Shown here in pieces: positions 1-12,603 of a stretch of DNA of 64,000 nt. The notes under the pieces were generated by a model. That model searched no databases. It worked only from the letters and a program-made list of their open reading frames with translations, and was not told the DNA's origin. Both the position numbers and the translations under genes were made by a program. The stretch's first letter is position 1; each line of letters starts with the position of its first letter. The stretch comes from Plecoglossus altivelis (Eukaryota; Chordata; Actinopteri; Osmeriformes; Plecoglossidae), in assembly GCA_036571765.1 (NCBI GenBank), contig BROE01000003.1, forward strand, positions 13,200,137-13,264,136, read 5' to 3'.

Positions 1-89
1 TGTCGTTTGTTGATTTGTTGACTTTCACTTTCTCTCTGCATCCTGGCAGTGTTGAGTTCTGTAGGTGTGTGTGCTGTCTTCTCCCTCAG

Positions 90-430
90 CTACTCTGTAG
101 TGATATATGCAGCTACTCTAGTGATATACACAGCTACTGTGGTGATATACGCAGCTACTGTAGTGATATACGCAGCTACCCAAGTCATGTACACAGCCAT
201 TCTAGTGATATACACAGCTACTCTAGTGATATACGCAGCTACTCTAGTGATATACGCAGCTACTCTAGTGATATACACAGCTGCTGTAGTGATATACGCA
301 GCTACTCTAGTGATGTACACAGCTACTCTAGTGATATACACAGCTGCTGTAGTGATGTACACAGCTACTCTAGTGATGTACACAGCTGCTGTAGTGATGT
401 ACACAGCTACTCTAGTCTTAGCTACTTGAT
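90..430. repeat. 21-bp minisatellite (about 15 copies)
   Basis: Tandem copies of a unit reading GTGATATACACAGCTACTCT plus A, with variants at a few positions (TATACG/TATACA/TGTACA, CTACTC/CTGCTG). Because 21 is divisible by three, open frames run through the array on both strands; these are repeat artefacts, not genes. Confidence 0.9.
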
Positions 431-573
431 AGTGATAGACAGAGCATAACTGGTGGTCTCATTGCAGCCAGTCATGGGAGTTCACTTGAGAGCTCATTGA
501 TATGCTGTTTGTTCTGAGCTGTCTGTCTGTGTTTGAATGGACGTGAACGTAAACCCCGTGTTGAGTGCTGGAA

Positions 574-603
574 GTGTGTGTGTGTATGTGTGTGTGTGTG
601 TGT

Positions 604-644
<41 letters not shown>

Positions 645-712
645 TATGTGTGTATGTGTGTACGTGTGTACGTGTGTACGTGTGTGCGTGTGTGCGTGTG
701 TGTGTGTGCGCC
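574..712. repeat. (TG)n microsatellite
   Basis: Long TG/CA dinucleotide tract with TATG and TACG interruptions. Confidence 0.95.
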
Positions 713-1086
713 TGTGCATCTGCGAGGCTCTAGTTTTAGGTTACATCCAAGTAAATGAGTGCAATAGCAACGCCTCGTGTGACTGACTTGTCGATTGCGT
801 GGCGTGCTCGAGTGCGGTACCAGCGGTAGTGTGTTTGCCTCGATTTTCTTGTGTCTGTACGCTCGCTTGTTCCTGTGAATGTGTGTGTCTGTCTGCCTGC
901 CTGCCTGCCTTTCTGTCTAGGTGTGCAGGGAGTAGAGTGTGTGTCAGAGCTGGTGAGAGCCACACTGTACAGGAAGTGATGTTGTTGCCCCAGAGGCTGT
1001 CTCTGACTGGCTCCTCTGCTGCCCTGCTGATCACACACTGCCTCTATGTTATTAGAATGGGGACCTAGGGGGGCTCTCTACAGACC

Positions 1087-1194
1087 TTACACACACGCAC
1101 ACATACAGACTCTTTGCCTCAAACACACACACACACACACACAGACTCTCTCTTGCTCATACACACACATGCAGACTCTCTCTCTCACATACAT

Positions 1195-1227
<33 letters not shown>

Positions 1228-1282
1228 GTCTCTCTCACTGTCACACACACACAGTCTCTCTCACTGTCACACACACACATAC
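1087..1282. repeat. (CA)n and CTCT compound microsatellite
   Basis: CA repeats alternate with ACTCTCTCT blocks. The last part holds two near-identical copies of a TCTCTCACTGTCACACACAC segment. Confidence 0.9.
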
Positions 1283-1369
1283 CCTGAGCCCCTGGTTGGC
1301 TTGTGAGTTGAGTCAGAGAGACAGAGGGAGATAGTTGGGGACTGCACCACAAACATCTGCTTGGTAAAG

Positions 1370-1560
1370 GTTGGGTTAGCCTGGGTTAGGCTATATTGGT
1401 TGGGTTAGTCTGGGCTAGGCTATATTGGGTGGAGTTTGTTTGGGTTAAAGGACATAGGTTAGCCAGGGAAAGATTAAGTTAGACTGCATTGTATCGGTTG
1501 GGTAAGACTAGACTGAGTCGTATCAGTTTGGGTAAGACTAGGTTAGTCTGAGTCAGGTTT
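1370..1560. repeat. Degenerate GGTTGGGTTAG repeat
   Basis: Imperfect tandem copies around GGTTGGGTTAGTCTGGGC followed by TAGGCTATATT. The first two copies are about 30-35 bp apart and well preserved, and later ones decay. It resembles telomere-type TTAGGG only superficially. Confidence 0.6.
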
Positions 1561-1899
1561 GCCAGGTTATCCTTGAATTACAGCCACGAGCTTTCTGCCT
1601 CTGTACGTAGAGAGATGGATGCCTGGATAGATGGATATGTACTCATCCTTGTGGATGAGACGGGGTGGCCCCTGTCCTCTCTCTGACGCCTGAGCGATGG
1701 AAGCCCCTCAGGAAGTGTTTAAGTTGTTTACCTGTTTACGCTGTCTTGTTTTGATTCTCCGTCTGCACTGTGCAAGAAACTCGGACAAATTTAGGTGCAG
1801 AGAATTCAAATGAAAAATACTCTACGTGGGGTAAGCTAATCTTCTGAGAAAAATAAGACACTCTGCATTCTGCCTGACTGTCTGACTATGGGGCGTGTG

Positions 1900-2450
1900 T
1901 GTGTGTGTGCGTATGAGAGGGTGGGGGAGGATGAAGAGGAGGGATTTTTTAGAGATGGATAAAGAGGGGGATGAGAGAGGAAAGTGAGACACAGAGAAGA
2001 GGAGGAGGAGGAGGAGAGAGGGTGTGTTGTGCAGATCTTCAGCCTAGGGAGAGATGAGGTGTCTGGGATAAATTGAATAATTTGGGGCCAGCATGGTGGA
2101 GGGAGAGAGACGCAGGGCAGAGGAGGAGAGGAGGGATCCGCCGGGGATAGAATCTACTCTTCTATCTCTCAGTTATTCACTCACTCCATCCCCTCTCTTT
2201 ATTCGTTTGTTACATTCCATTATTGGAATTCTGAGGTAGACAGACGCAGGGAGGAACTGATTGAGAAAGCGAGGGCGAGAGAGAGGGAGTGAGCAGGGTA
2301 GGGAAAACGAGAAAGAGAGGGAGGGGTAGAGATCGTGGGGGGGGGGGGAGGGGAAGAAATGGAGTGGGGAGGGAGAGAGAGTGGGTGAGAAAGAGGGGGA
2401 GAGCGGTGGTGACAGAGGGGAGACGGGGAAGGTAGAGAGGAGGGATCTGC
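1900..2450. repeat. Purine-rich (GA/GGGA) low-complexity tract
   Basis: Mostly A and G on the plus strand (GAGGAGGAGG, GAGAGAGGGAG), with a run of about 11 G near 2337-2347. No coding signal. Confidence 0.8.
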
Positions 2451-4773
2451 CTATTGGAAGCTGTCCCTGATACGCGTGTGTGTGTGTGTGTCCTGTACAG
2501 AGCCTGCTCTCTAGTCAGACATGACAGGTTAACAGGGAAGAGTTGTCATGGAACAGTACTGGCACTGCGTGGCACAGCGTTCTGTCTCCAGTGCCAAAAC
2601 AACTTGCGCGCACACGCACTTACACAAACACCACTCCTCCCCACACACACACACACACCTACACACACACTCACACACCAACACACACACACAGTGCCAC
2701 TGACAGTGAAGTATGAGACAGACTACGGTGGCTGAGAGCGAGGTGCAGTGCATCAACCTCATGCATAGGCACTGCAGCTCACGTGTTATAACACATGGAT
2801 CCAAAAATCGCTTTCCTGTCTCTCTCTGTCTCTAGTCCCCTCTGAAAGAACCCCTGGGCGTGTGTTTTGTGTGTCTGTGTGCGTGTGTGTGTGTGTGTTA
2901 CTGTGTGAGTGTGTCTGTGTGTAGATCTCCCAGTCAGGGGTCTTCTCCATCCTGCAGTGGTGCGTTCAGCAGCTGGAGTCTGACACAAACACACTCCATA
3001 AATCACAGTCTTCTGACAGCACTGGAGGAGACTGCAACATCACACTCCACACACGCACACTCTCACACGCAAGGCACGCTCTCAGACAGAAACCCCCGCT
3101 CACGCATCGCATATCCTCACGCACGCGCCCCTCGCAAGTGACGCGCTCTCTCGCACATTCTCACAAAGTAAACGCTGACTTGTGTCCGTCTCACCCGTCC
3201 ACATAACACTTGATATATCCAGCTCATTGGTCATGACCTTGCACAGTGGTGACAACTACATAGGCCCTTATTGTCCACCCTCGTTTTTGATGTCCACCCC
3301 GCGTAGCTCAGTTCCCCAGCACCCCCCTTCCCCTCCCCTTCCCTCTCCTCGCCCCCTATTCCCCTCTGTCAGTGTCAGCACTTCAGTTTGGGGAGAACAC
3401 ACCATGGCTTTCTCAACACCGTAATCAAATAAGCTGTATCCCTGGGGGATCCCAGGGATAGGGGGGGGGATGTTATATGACAGTGACACGGAAAGGGAGT
3501 GTGCTCTGGTGAACAAACCAACGCAATGGGTGTATGTGCGTGCATGTGTGTGTTTTTTTGGGGGGGGGGTGCGGAGGGTGTTTGTGTGTGTGTGCGTGCG
3601 TGCGTGTGTGTGTACGCGCATCCTCTCTCTGTACTCTGTCACCCATGGCCCAGGCCTTCTGGGGCCTTAGAGCTCATCTGGCGCTTGAGCTTGTCTGTGG
3701 CCCACAGAGCCTATATGGACCTGACTGCTGTGTTACGGGCCATGTGTGTGCGTGTGCGGGGATGCATGTGTGTGCATGTACTCCAGACAGATACGGAGAG
3801 GGAGAGATCCGTGTAATTGTATAATGTGGCCCTCCATGTAGAGATATAGCTCTTCCTGACGTGTACGAGTGTGATGTCTGCTTCCTGACTCTGAAGGGAA
3901 GGGTGTGCCCAGAGGTCAGAGCGACTAACAGTGGACTGGATTGTTCTCAAAGAAAACCAGGGTAAACCAAAGTAAAGACTGCTGTATATTTTTGCTAATG
4001 GAGGTTGTGTGTGTGTGCACGGGTGCGGGTGTGTGTTTGTTGGCTCGGCTTGCCTGAAGAACAGCAGCAGGAGAGGGGAAGTTCCCTTGGGTGAAGGGGT
4101 GGGAGGGGTCCGGGTGAGGAGGAGGAGGAGAGGTGTGTGTTGGTGGGGGAGGAGTGGCCAAAGAGGACATGGCTGGAGAGTGGGCACACTGTAGCGTAAC
4201 GGAGGGAGGGAGGAGGTAATAGGGAATACAGGCAAGGGGGGGGGGGGGGGTGGCGTTTATTTGTAGCAAGCTCCCAAGTGAGTTTCCTGTCTCTGGGCGG
4301 TGAGGAGCAGGAGCATATGAAGGTTTAAGACAGCCCATCTGTTAGTCTCCGGCCCTTGGAAGACTGTCAAGCCCACGCTATAAATACAACACTGCTCTAA
4401 AGTGCACCAGGCGGCAAAGGTGATTTTTCATTTTGTGTTCAAAACGGAGCAGAGAGGGACAACAGGACAGGGCTGGAGCCCAGAGATTGGAGGCTCTCCA
4501 GTCCCCCTGAGCATGTGCACACACACACACTCTCACACACACACAAACAGGAAGATACAGGACACAGCACGCATGCACATGCACTGTCTCTGGCATACTC
4601 CCTTCCTCCCGCGTGCTCTCTCTCTTACGCGCACACTTTCCACACATGCATCTCATTCGAAGCCTGGTGTTCCCTCTTCCTGTGTCTTTTAGAGACTTGG
4701 CTGTTTTATCAGGATACACCAGAGACCGTTACATCACCTCAGACCCTGTCTGTGGGTGCAGAAGCAGCAGGAG

Positions 4774-4774
4774 C

Positions 4775-4813
<39 letters not shown>
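4774..4813. repeat. (AGT)n trinucleotide repeat
   Basis: About ten AGT units followed by GGT units, lying in the presumed znf423 intron. Confidence 0.9.
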
Positions 4814-5694
4814 GAAGAGTTTCTCCTAGAGAATTCCCGAATTGCCTAGCTTATACATTTCTGTTTGCGTATGTACATGATGTGTGTATGCGAAGGCCAG
4901 GCTGTCATGTGTGAGTTTCACCACCCCTGGCTGCTCCCTAGGGGGCGACACAGAGCCGCTAGCGAGCCAGGGCCCTGAGGCGGCCACACAGACGCCTGAT
5001 TGAAAGTGACATGATGGCAGGCCCAGGTACACACACAAACGCCCGCGCGTGCACACGCACAGACAAACCTAAGTTGCATGTTCACAGACGAGCCTGTGTT
5101 GGTAGGAATGGTAGATTTGATTTTCTTTTATCTCTGTGTGTCCCCCCCCCCTGCTTCACCCTCAACCCCCCCCCTCTCTCTCTCTCCACACCTCCTCTGC
5201 TGCACCTCCCCCCACCCCCCCAGAGTATGCAGCAGGAAGCAGGTCTCTCAGTCCCTGCATTAGTAATGCGACGGGGCCATATTTCCCCAGAGCCCCTAGC
5301 TCGGCAGGGTTTAGCCTCTCTTTTATAACCAGTTTAGGAAAACAATGACAGCGGAGATATTGACTGAGCCGGGAGGGGCTGTTCTGCCCTCCTCACACCC
5401 TCCCACGACCGAGGGGGGGGGGATGTTCTGTCCAACATGCTGCTATCCCCCCCTCCCTCCCTCCCTCCCCCCCTCCCCCCTCCTGCCTTGACATGTGACC
5501 ACTTCTCATCGTAGAAGTTTACTGACAGCGGGTTGTCAATGTTGCCTTTGTCGATGCAGAAGCTGACAGGTGGAGTTGAAGGTGAAGCATGTAAAGAAGC
5601 AGGACTGCCTCTCTTCCCCTTCCTCTCCTGCCCCTCTCCCCTCGTCTCCTCTTCTCCTCATTTCCTCCCCTTCTCCTCCACTCCTCCCTGGTCC

Positions 5695-5850
5695 AGTAGA
5701 ATATATCAATTACGGCGGCGTGGAGCTGATGTCACACAGAGAGTCATTATCAAATTCAGAGACACACACTATTCGCCGAATCGATCGCCCGCAGCGTGAT
5801 CAATACCACGTCCCTGACGAGGCTCAGATGAAGAGAGCTAACTGAGACTA
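5695..5850. promoter_or_regulatory. Candidate conserved non-coding element in znf423 intron
   Basis: About 150 bp of balanced, non-repetitive sequence surrounded by simple repeats, with motifs such as TATCAATTACGGCGG, TTATCAAATTC and CGAATCGATCGC. This is the look of a conserved enhancer-like element, but conservation itself cannot be seen here. Confidence 0.3.
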
Positions 5851-7639
5851 GCCGCGCGCTCTGGACCTCTGTCTGTGCGCGTGGCTGTACTTGAATGTGT
5901 GTGTGTTTATACCTATTAACTAATTAGTACGTACCCTCTTTCATTTATTCGCCAAATCAATACTTCAGCAGGAACCAGCTCTGTTTGCGTGTGTGTGTGT
6001 GTGTGCGCCTGTGCGCGTGTGTGCGTGGGTACACTTGATCCCATCCTGTGGAATGTGCAGTAGTGTAGTTGAGTTTCCTTCCTTCCCTCATCCCTCTCTC
6101 CTGCTGTTTGTCTGAGGCCACTGCAGTGCCGTGTAACACTGGGCCCTGGAGAGCGGCCTCACCCTCCTCCTCAGCCCCTTCCTGCAAATCAATACACCAG
6201 CCGCACAACCCTGGAAACCTGGGACAGGACATGCACACATCTCTCTCCCTCCCTTATCGTAGCTGTCTCTCTCCCTCTTCTCTCGGTCTTACTCTGTCGT
6301 TCTTTTTTTCTTCTTCTTCTTCCCTTTCTCCTCTTCCTCGGTCTCCCTCCCTCTCTTTGTCCTCTTTCTTTCTGTCTCTCTTTTATCTGCCCCCTTTTCC
6401 TTTTTCTCTCCCCTTGTTTGTGTTTCATGAACCCATTCACACATGAAGGCCACATCCACATGAATGAAACATCAGGATCCATACTGAACACACGTGTGTA
6501 TGTGTTCTCGTCTGCCGTGTTGAGCATCTAGCTCACGTTAAAGGAGTATTCCAGCGTTCTGTCCGCTGTTTGATCTGTCACCCCCCCCTCCCCCTCCCCG
6601 CACCCCCCAGCTTGGTAACTCGCACCTTCTGTGGAGTCTGTCTGAATGAGGGCCATGCCTGCTCTCTGCTGGTGAGGCATGGGACTGCATGTCTTTTGCT
6701 GTGAGAGGAGAGCGAGGGAGAGGGGGGGGGGAGAGAGAGAGGAGGCTTTCTCTCATAATGGGGTCACTCGCTCCCTGAGAGAGATGGGTCCTCACTGGAG
6801 AGGCCTTCATGCGCACTCCTGCTTACACGCACACACATACACTGGGGGAGGGGCACAGAAGAGAGGGAAGGAGGAAAAGAAAGGAAGAAGAAAAGGACAG
6901 AGAGTCAGGCAGAAGAAGGATGCAGCCCAGCCTCCCTGTCTCCCCTCAGCCTGGCTCAGCACAGTTTAACACAGTTTAGTCGAGCTCAGCTCCAGATAAC
7001 CAACGTGTCCACCCAGCCCACTCCGGTCCCGTCCAGTCTGGCCGTCCATCCCAGTCCCAGCCCAGTCTTTTCCCCAGAGCCTCTACAGCGCCATCTCAAC
7101 CCTCCGTGCCAGCCAGGCTCAGGCTAAATATGTGGACCAAGATAAGAGGCGAAGAATAGAAAATAAGTATTTATCATCTGAAAACCACGTTTAATCCTTC
7201 AGATTTGACGTCCCCCCTTTTTCAGTTTCCATAGTGGAGAAACAGCAACTGGGCCTCTATCAGAGAGGGAGAGAGAGATTAATCATGGAAAGCAGCTTTC
7301 GGTGGGAAGAGGGGGATGATTGCTGAACACTCACAGGGAATAGGGTTTATGGTCCAGGGAAAACCGCAAGTCAGAGGAACCCAGCAGCCTAGCAGAACTC
7401 CTAACACACACACACACACACACATTAACGATACATACTGTATATTCACTTTCAGTGGCAAATGGCCGAACACTACACACACACACGCACACACACACAT
7501 GGACAAACACTCTTCTGTGGCCCCTATGTCTGCTCTTTCTGATTGGGATTTAACTTTTGAGCACACTGGAGCCTAGTAGCTCTGAGCTGCTTGCTGGGAC
7601 AGGCTTCATCAGGTTCAGACTGCCTGTCTGACGGACAGC

Positions 7640-7850
7640 GCGGCCGGGCCTGGTTCTGATAAAGGTGTTTCTGGAGGTGATTATGAATTCATGTTCAGTG
7701 CTGGGGTACTACCGCACTCATAAGGTATTGACGTGGAGGGTTTCAAATATTCATGTAAATATCAAAAGGAATGCGAGACTCGTGAATCTGAATAAACAGA
7801 TCGCTGTTGCATGTTGCAATAGATCAGGATGAGCGCAAAGCAAATAATTG
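7640..7850. promoter_or_regulatory. Candidate conserved non-coding element near the znf423 last exon
   Basis: Repeat-free, AT-balanced stretch with GATTATGAATTCATG, ATATTCATGTAAATATC (an octamer-like core) and CAAATAATTG motifs, a few hundred bases before the terminal exon. Regulatory function is inferred only from complexity and position. Confidence 0.3.
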
Positions 7851-8144
7851 AAAATGTTTGTTTTTGTCCGCAGTCTGTGCAAGATGAATTGCACAATTTG
7901 GTGTTAATGCAGCAGGGGTGGGTGTGTGTGTTTTATGCACAGGTGAGAGATGAATACACAGGCTCAGATAGAGGGAAGAGGGAGGAGAGGCTGGCTGGAT
8001 GGAAAGCGATGGAGGAAAGAGAGGAGAGGTGGATAGGACTATAGGAGGGTATTGAGGGGTAAGGTGGGAGGCTGTGGGGGCTGGAGGTGTGGGCACGTAG
8101 CTTATTATTTCTCCCCTCATGTGTCCCTCTCTTTTCCCTTGCAG

Positions 8145-8174
8145 AACCACACACTGAGCCAGCACGCGCAGTGA
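8145..8174 (+). CDS. znf423: znf423 terminal coding exon (C-terminal nine residues)
   Basis: After a pyrimidine-rich acceptor (CTCTTTTCCCTTGCAG) the exon reads NHTLSQHAQ and then TGA. The C-terminus of ZNF423, a 30-zinc-finger (OAZ/Ebfaz-type) transcription factor, ends with a C2H2 finger whose last part is, as I recall it, QNHTMSQHAQ. The two His residues here would be the zinc ligands of that final finger, with the cysteine half in the preceding exon outside the window. The nuclear factor acts in BMP signalling, with EBF factors and in cerebellar and adipocyte development. Position supports the call: in human, ZNF423 neighbours C16orf78 and CBLN1. Nine residues are weak evidence alone; ZNF521, the paralogue, ends slightly differently (HTMTQHSS, from memory). 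The phase-0 reading is assumed from the match. Confidence 0.72.
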   Translation, partial: NHTLSQHAQ

Positions 8175-9035
8175 GACGGGCCACGGCAGGACTCCCGGCT
8201 CAGCCCGGCCCCCCGACCCAGAACCAGCAGGGGACCGTCATTTCAACATCACAGCCAATCAAAGTGTCATTTGCTAGTCACATGTAAAACTCTAACGATG
8301 CCGCCACCAGGCGCGGCTATTACGAGCAGTGGGGAATGAATATTAATGGGATATGCTATTAAAAAAAAGAGAAAGAGGAAAAAGAAAGAGATGGAGAGAA
8401 AAAGGTATTGTACGTGCAGTATTTTTATTGTCCCTTTTGCTTTTCTCCCGGTTGTGCATTTTTTTTTGGGGGGGGGGGGATTGAACAAAGGAAAGAGACA
8501 TGGATGGAAAGAAAGAAATGACCCCTTTTCCCCACTCAGAGTTTAGTCTGTAGATAAGATTCACTCCCCCTCGTTATTGGTTGTTTCTGTATCCAACTTT
8601 CTTGGTGCCAATATCCCTTTTATTTTCTATTTTTGCATATGTTTATTTTTTTGTTGTCTCTTTTGGTTTTTGTACCATTTATTTCTTGCAGTAAATAGGT
8701 ACTCGTGCTGTGTTGTGATTGTTTGCCAGTCGTAATATTTCTGAGTTGGTTTTTTCCCCCCCCTCCTTTTTATTATTATTATTGTTATATATTTCTTTTT
8801 TGTAATTACAATAAAAAAAGACATAAAACAAAATAAAGTGTAAGAAAAACAAGATGGTTTTGATTGGGTTTTCCAGTCTTTTGGCCAGACGGTTATTGTA
8901 AAAAATGAATATCATCAATTTCAGTGCAGCTGAATGATGTCTGCTTTTTAAATGTGAATTAACCAGATTGCAATAACTAGTACAGTCAAAAAAACAAATA
9001 AACACAAATAAAGGGATGCCGTGTGCTGTGTTTTA
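8175..9035 (+). other. znf423: znf423 3' UTR
   Basis: AT-rich sequence after the TGA, containing a T9G11 run at 8460-8480 and two clusters of AATAAA (8810-8815, 8832-8837; 8997-9002, 9007-9012). The last pair is followed by a GT-rich stretch (GCCGTGTGCTGTGTTTTATT), the usual downstream element, so cleavage near 9020-9035 is likely. The early part (8225-8345) is complex and could be conserved. Confidence 0.55.
8997..9012 (+). terminator. znf423: Tandem poly(A) signals, znf423
   Basis: Two overlapping-range AATAAA hexamers (8997, 9007) followed within 20 bases by a GT-rich element. Upstream AATAAA hexamers at 8810 and 8832 could give a shorter transcript. Confidence 0.5.
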
Positions 9036-10740
9036 TTAATGGCCCTAGGACAGTCCAGTGCATTGAATGGTAAAGTTGTCATTCAAACATGTATGTTTTC
9101 ATCCTCTCACACCACCATTACGCTATGAGCTGCAAATACTCACAATATTCTTTCAGAACGTTTTCCGTTTTCCACCTGCTCTGGTAATCTTTCGGTCTTT
9201 TCGGTTATGAGGAAGGGATCAATGATGGCATCTTAAGTCGCTGGTTTTCATGTTTTGACTGTATTCATTCTATTGAAACACCTTTCAGGCTACGACGCTT
9301 GGTGCGGACAATTGGACGGAATGTGCATTTATTGCGCCCACTCCAACGATAATAGACTGTTGGTTAGACTACCATACGGTTCTCTGCTTTAATTGCATCC
9401 ATGTGTTCAAAGCAGCTGGTTCAGCCGTTGAGTTCTGAGGCTTCTGGCGGACAGAAGGTCGGTGCCGTTCCCAGAAATCACTCATCGGAACGCATCGATA
9501 CACCACGTCACCGGGGGAGCCGTTGAACTTGTCCGTTTACGGGTGAGAGTGTACTTGCCATATGACTGCATTTTAACTACGAACTGCAAATAAACCCATG
9601 TAATCTTTAGATAAGTGTAACACACTGCCACCCGTGACAGCCCACACCGCACTTTTCCGGAACTTGTCTTTCATTTCAGCGTTTCATCTTTAGCCACATC
9701 AAGTCCAAAGCATGCCTACAAACTTGACCAGTTAATTGCTAAATTGCAAGGTAGGTTTAATCAGAACACAGCCTGCATCCATGAACATTGCACAACTACG
9801 GCTTCATTACAATTTAGTGGACTAAATCCTTATTAATTTTGATCACGTGGGGGATTCATTAGGCCATAAGAGGGCAGTAGACGGGAGGCGTAACAGTGGT
9901 AAAATCAGTTGGTTGACAAATAGCCTACGTTGCTTGTCATTTAAAGATGTTGACAGGTTAGGGGTTCAGACTTGAGCTAGTATTTATACTGTGATAACAC
10001 AGATCCCTTGGATATAAATGTGTCAAGGTGAAGCACGAAAGTACAATACACCTGCATTCATATATTTAAAGTTCAATTGTCTTAGGTAACAAATACAAAT
10101 TAGATCAATATTTCAACAAGAAGGCATGTTTACATATTTATAACATTCCTGGCTGCACAACGAACTATTATTGGAGTTTACAGTACAGCAACAGGTCCAG
10201 ACATTCAATTTGCTGTGCGCTGTTGGGACCAGTGCCAAGGACAACGTCAATTGCAACATGACCCGGCGATGGCTCGCCTCGCATCAGCAACTCGCCAGCT
10301 CATAGATCACATCACGGTCGCGACACAGAGTTTAGGGATCCTCAATATTTTACTGCTTACGTTCCGCAGTGGTGAAGTCGGACAACTAGATTAAGACTGT
10401 CAGAAAGACGTTGGCTCCGATGGCAGGTATTTATAACGTGCTTTAGCGCTCGTAACATAAGTTTAGTCGGACTGTTTTTCGATCCATTGATATAGCCTAC
10501 CTTTCCAGTCCTCCATGTTTGATGTCCACATAATATAATTCTAGAATCAGCATCATCACTATGAAAGTAGGCTAGCCTACGCGAAAAGTTTACTAAGAAA
10601 GGCTAATTAGTTTAATTTACAAATTATAGGCTAATTTACCGTTGTATCATTTGCGATTCGCTATATTTCAATGATCCGTGCGTTTGTTGGACATAACAAG
10701 GGAAATAAAAGTACGCTACCCATTAAAATCGGGTATTTAG
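9036..10740. other. Intergenic, znf423 to peds1
   Basis: Repeat-poor, AT-balanced sequence with no open frame or splice-bounded exon I can support. It is notable for lacking the microsatellites that fill the rest of the window. It probably holds the distal peds1 promoter. Confidence 0.5.
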
Positions 10741-10920
10741 GTTTGTATGTCAGCGGCGGTTCATCCGTGTTTTAGTTCCGGGTGGTACCAAACGTCGCTC
10801 TAGTGAGCCTTCAGCATCACTCGGTACCGACACATTTACTTGCCAATAGCCAATAATCACCTATTGATCAAACACATAATTTATGCATTTTTAGTTAAAG
10901 CGAGTGAAAAGGAAGAGACC
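10741..10920 (+). promoter_or_regulatory. peds1: peds1 promoter / 5' UTR
   Basis: The sequence before the start codon contains two CCAAT boxes in direct tandem (10843-10847 and 10850-10854, GCCAATAGCCAATAA), a GC-rich patch near 10750-10800 and no evident TATA box. NF-Y pairs like this are common in housekeeping promoters. The transcription start cannot be placed; the CCAAT boxes are within 80 bases of the ATG, so they could instead be in the 5' UTR. Confidence 0.4.
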
Positions 10921-11080
10921 ATGGCGGCGGCGTTGCTGTCGGAGACCGAGATCAGACACCGGTCTATGGCTGAGGAGGATCCTAACGGGAATGAGCACGG
11001 TGCGGCTGCCCGCAGCACGGCGCCTCGGTGGGGACCGCAGCACGCAGGGGCCCGGCAGCTCGCGAAGCTATATTCTCCCG
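10921..11080 (+). CDS. peds1: peds1 exon 1 (coding part)
   Basis: Encodes residues 1-53 plus one base of Gly54. It opens with MAAALLSETE, then a divergent acidic linker, then the conserved RWGPQHAGARQLAKLYSPG block. Donor CCCG|GTAAGA. The ATG sits in GAGACCATGGCG, a strong initiation context. Confidence 0.93.
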
Positions 11081-11901
11081 GTAAGATAAGGAGCAAGGGA
11101 ATTGACTGTTTTGAATAGATAAGAGGCGGTGAGCCTTAGAAACATTGCTCAGTCAATCATGTAACACCTACAGCCTGTTGACAGTGCTGACGTGACGACA
11201 AGCACCCTAGTATTTGTAGCCCGTGGTGGTTAATAAGGAGGGGTGTTCAAAAGGGTGATCCTGTAATCACTGTGATGAATTCAGGATTTGTTTCATTAAC
11301 AATACGTACGAAAAGGCACACAGTGCTGGTGGTTTACACAACTTTTATTATAACCTTCGATATAGCTACAGCCTACATGGTTGGTACATGTTCATCAGAG
11401 CTGCGTTGGAAACTTAGGTTAAGGTAGCTTTATACAAGACTTGTAAACCTACTTTTTGGTTGGACCATGTGAATGTCATCGTGGCCCAATCGTGGATGAT
11501 TACTATTGGCCTGGTGAGAAGAAAAAGGAATCAAACCATCATTTTTATTATCATTCAACTGTGCAAATCTATTATTCTATAATTATGGGTCAGTGTAATT
11601 TCCTCCACTAAACTATGCAGTTGTTCACAGGGGAAGGGACATTGCCATATTTTGGACTGTTCAGTAATACAGAATACTGCCCACAAACACAATGTACTGC
11701 TATGTGCAGCAGCTTGCCTGTTACTCTAGTCTGAGTGGACTTCTGGTTAGTTAGCTGAAGCCTGTTGGCTGATGTCCAGCAGAGGGGATTTAAGAGAGCA
11801 GCACTTTGACTGCACCTCTGTAGGCATGTCTGCTTGCATCTCTGTCTGACTACATCTCTGTCTATCTCCATCTCCTGTCTGTTTGGATGCTGGTGGGTCC
11901 G

Positions 11902-11947
<46 letters not shown>

Positions 11948-12255
11948 TGTCTGTCTGTCTGTCTGTCGGTGTGTGTGTGTCGCATGTCGGTGGGTCTGCG
12001 TATGTTTGTGGTTCCGCCCACCTGTCTTTCTGCTTTGAACCATCCGACCAACACACCCAAGCCGGATCAGAGTTGGGTTCCGAGCCTTGCATCATAGCGC
12101 AGATTAAGAGAAAGACATGTTTGTTCCACTCTGCTCTGCTTAGTATCAGGCTTAGTTTGAGTGTGTTTCCAGCTCCATTAGAAACTGATCTGCAATAGAG
12201 TGATAACGATCTGCCTGGTCACTCAGTGTGTTTATGTTTCATGCAGGGCATGCTG

Positions 12256-12298
<43 letters not shown>

Positions 12299-12572
12299 GC
12301 TAGGGCTCATTACTGCAACTCCAGGACAGACAGACAGATGGAGAGAGCGTGTGTGTGAGTGTGTATGTTCCTACCATATGTCTGTGTGTCTGTGGTGTCA
12401 CGCTCGACTAACCACTCCTTGCTTCCCCACATCCCATTATCCAGTTTTAACAGGAAGTTGAATAGGATCTCCACTTTCTGTTCCTCTGACACCTCGTCAC
12501 CAGCCTCCTTAGCTTGGTCACAAAGGCACTCACTGTGTGTGCGTGCGTGTGTGTGTGTGTGTGTGCGCGTGC

Positions 12573-12603
<31 letters not shown>

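Larger units (their letters stand above)
1..8144 (+). other. znf423: Presumed last intron of znf423 (partial)
   Basis: No coding exon could be supported in this stretch. It ends in a good polypyrimidine tract and CAG acceptor just before the nine-codon terminal exon at 8145. The content is simple repeats (a 21-bp minisatellite near 90-430, TG and CA tracts, purine-rich tracts at 1900-2450, pyrimidine tracts near 5130-5220, 5440-5490 and 6240-6420) separated by more complex sequence. Calling it an intron is an inference from the terminal exon; the preceding exon must lie to the left of the window. Confidence 0.6.

Noticed and set aside
1370..1450. Possible interstitial telomeric repeat (GGGTTAG words)
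   Set aside because: Only isolated GGGTTAG matches within a longer, different repeat unit; no run of TTAGGG.
2920..3090. Open stretch after CTCCCAG reading VFSILQWCVQQLESDTNT on the plus strand
   Set aside because: It has an acceptor-like start but no suitable donor, runs into CA-type repeat sequence and lies in the presumed last intron of znf423. I recognise no family. A profile search of the stretch would settle it.
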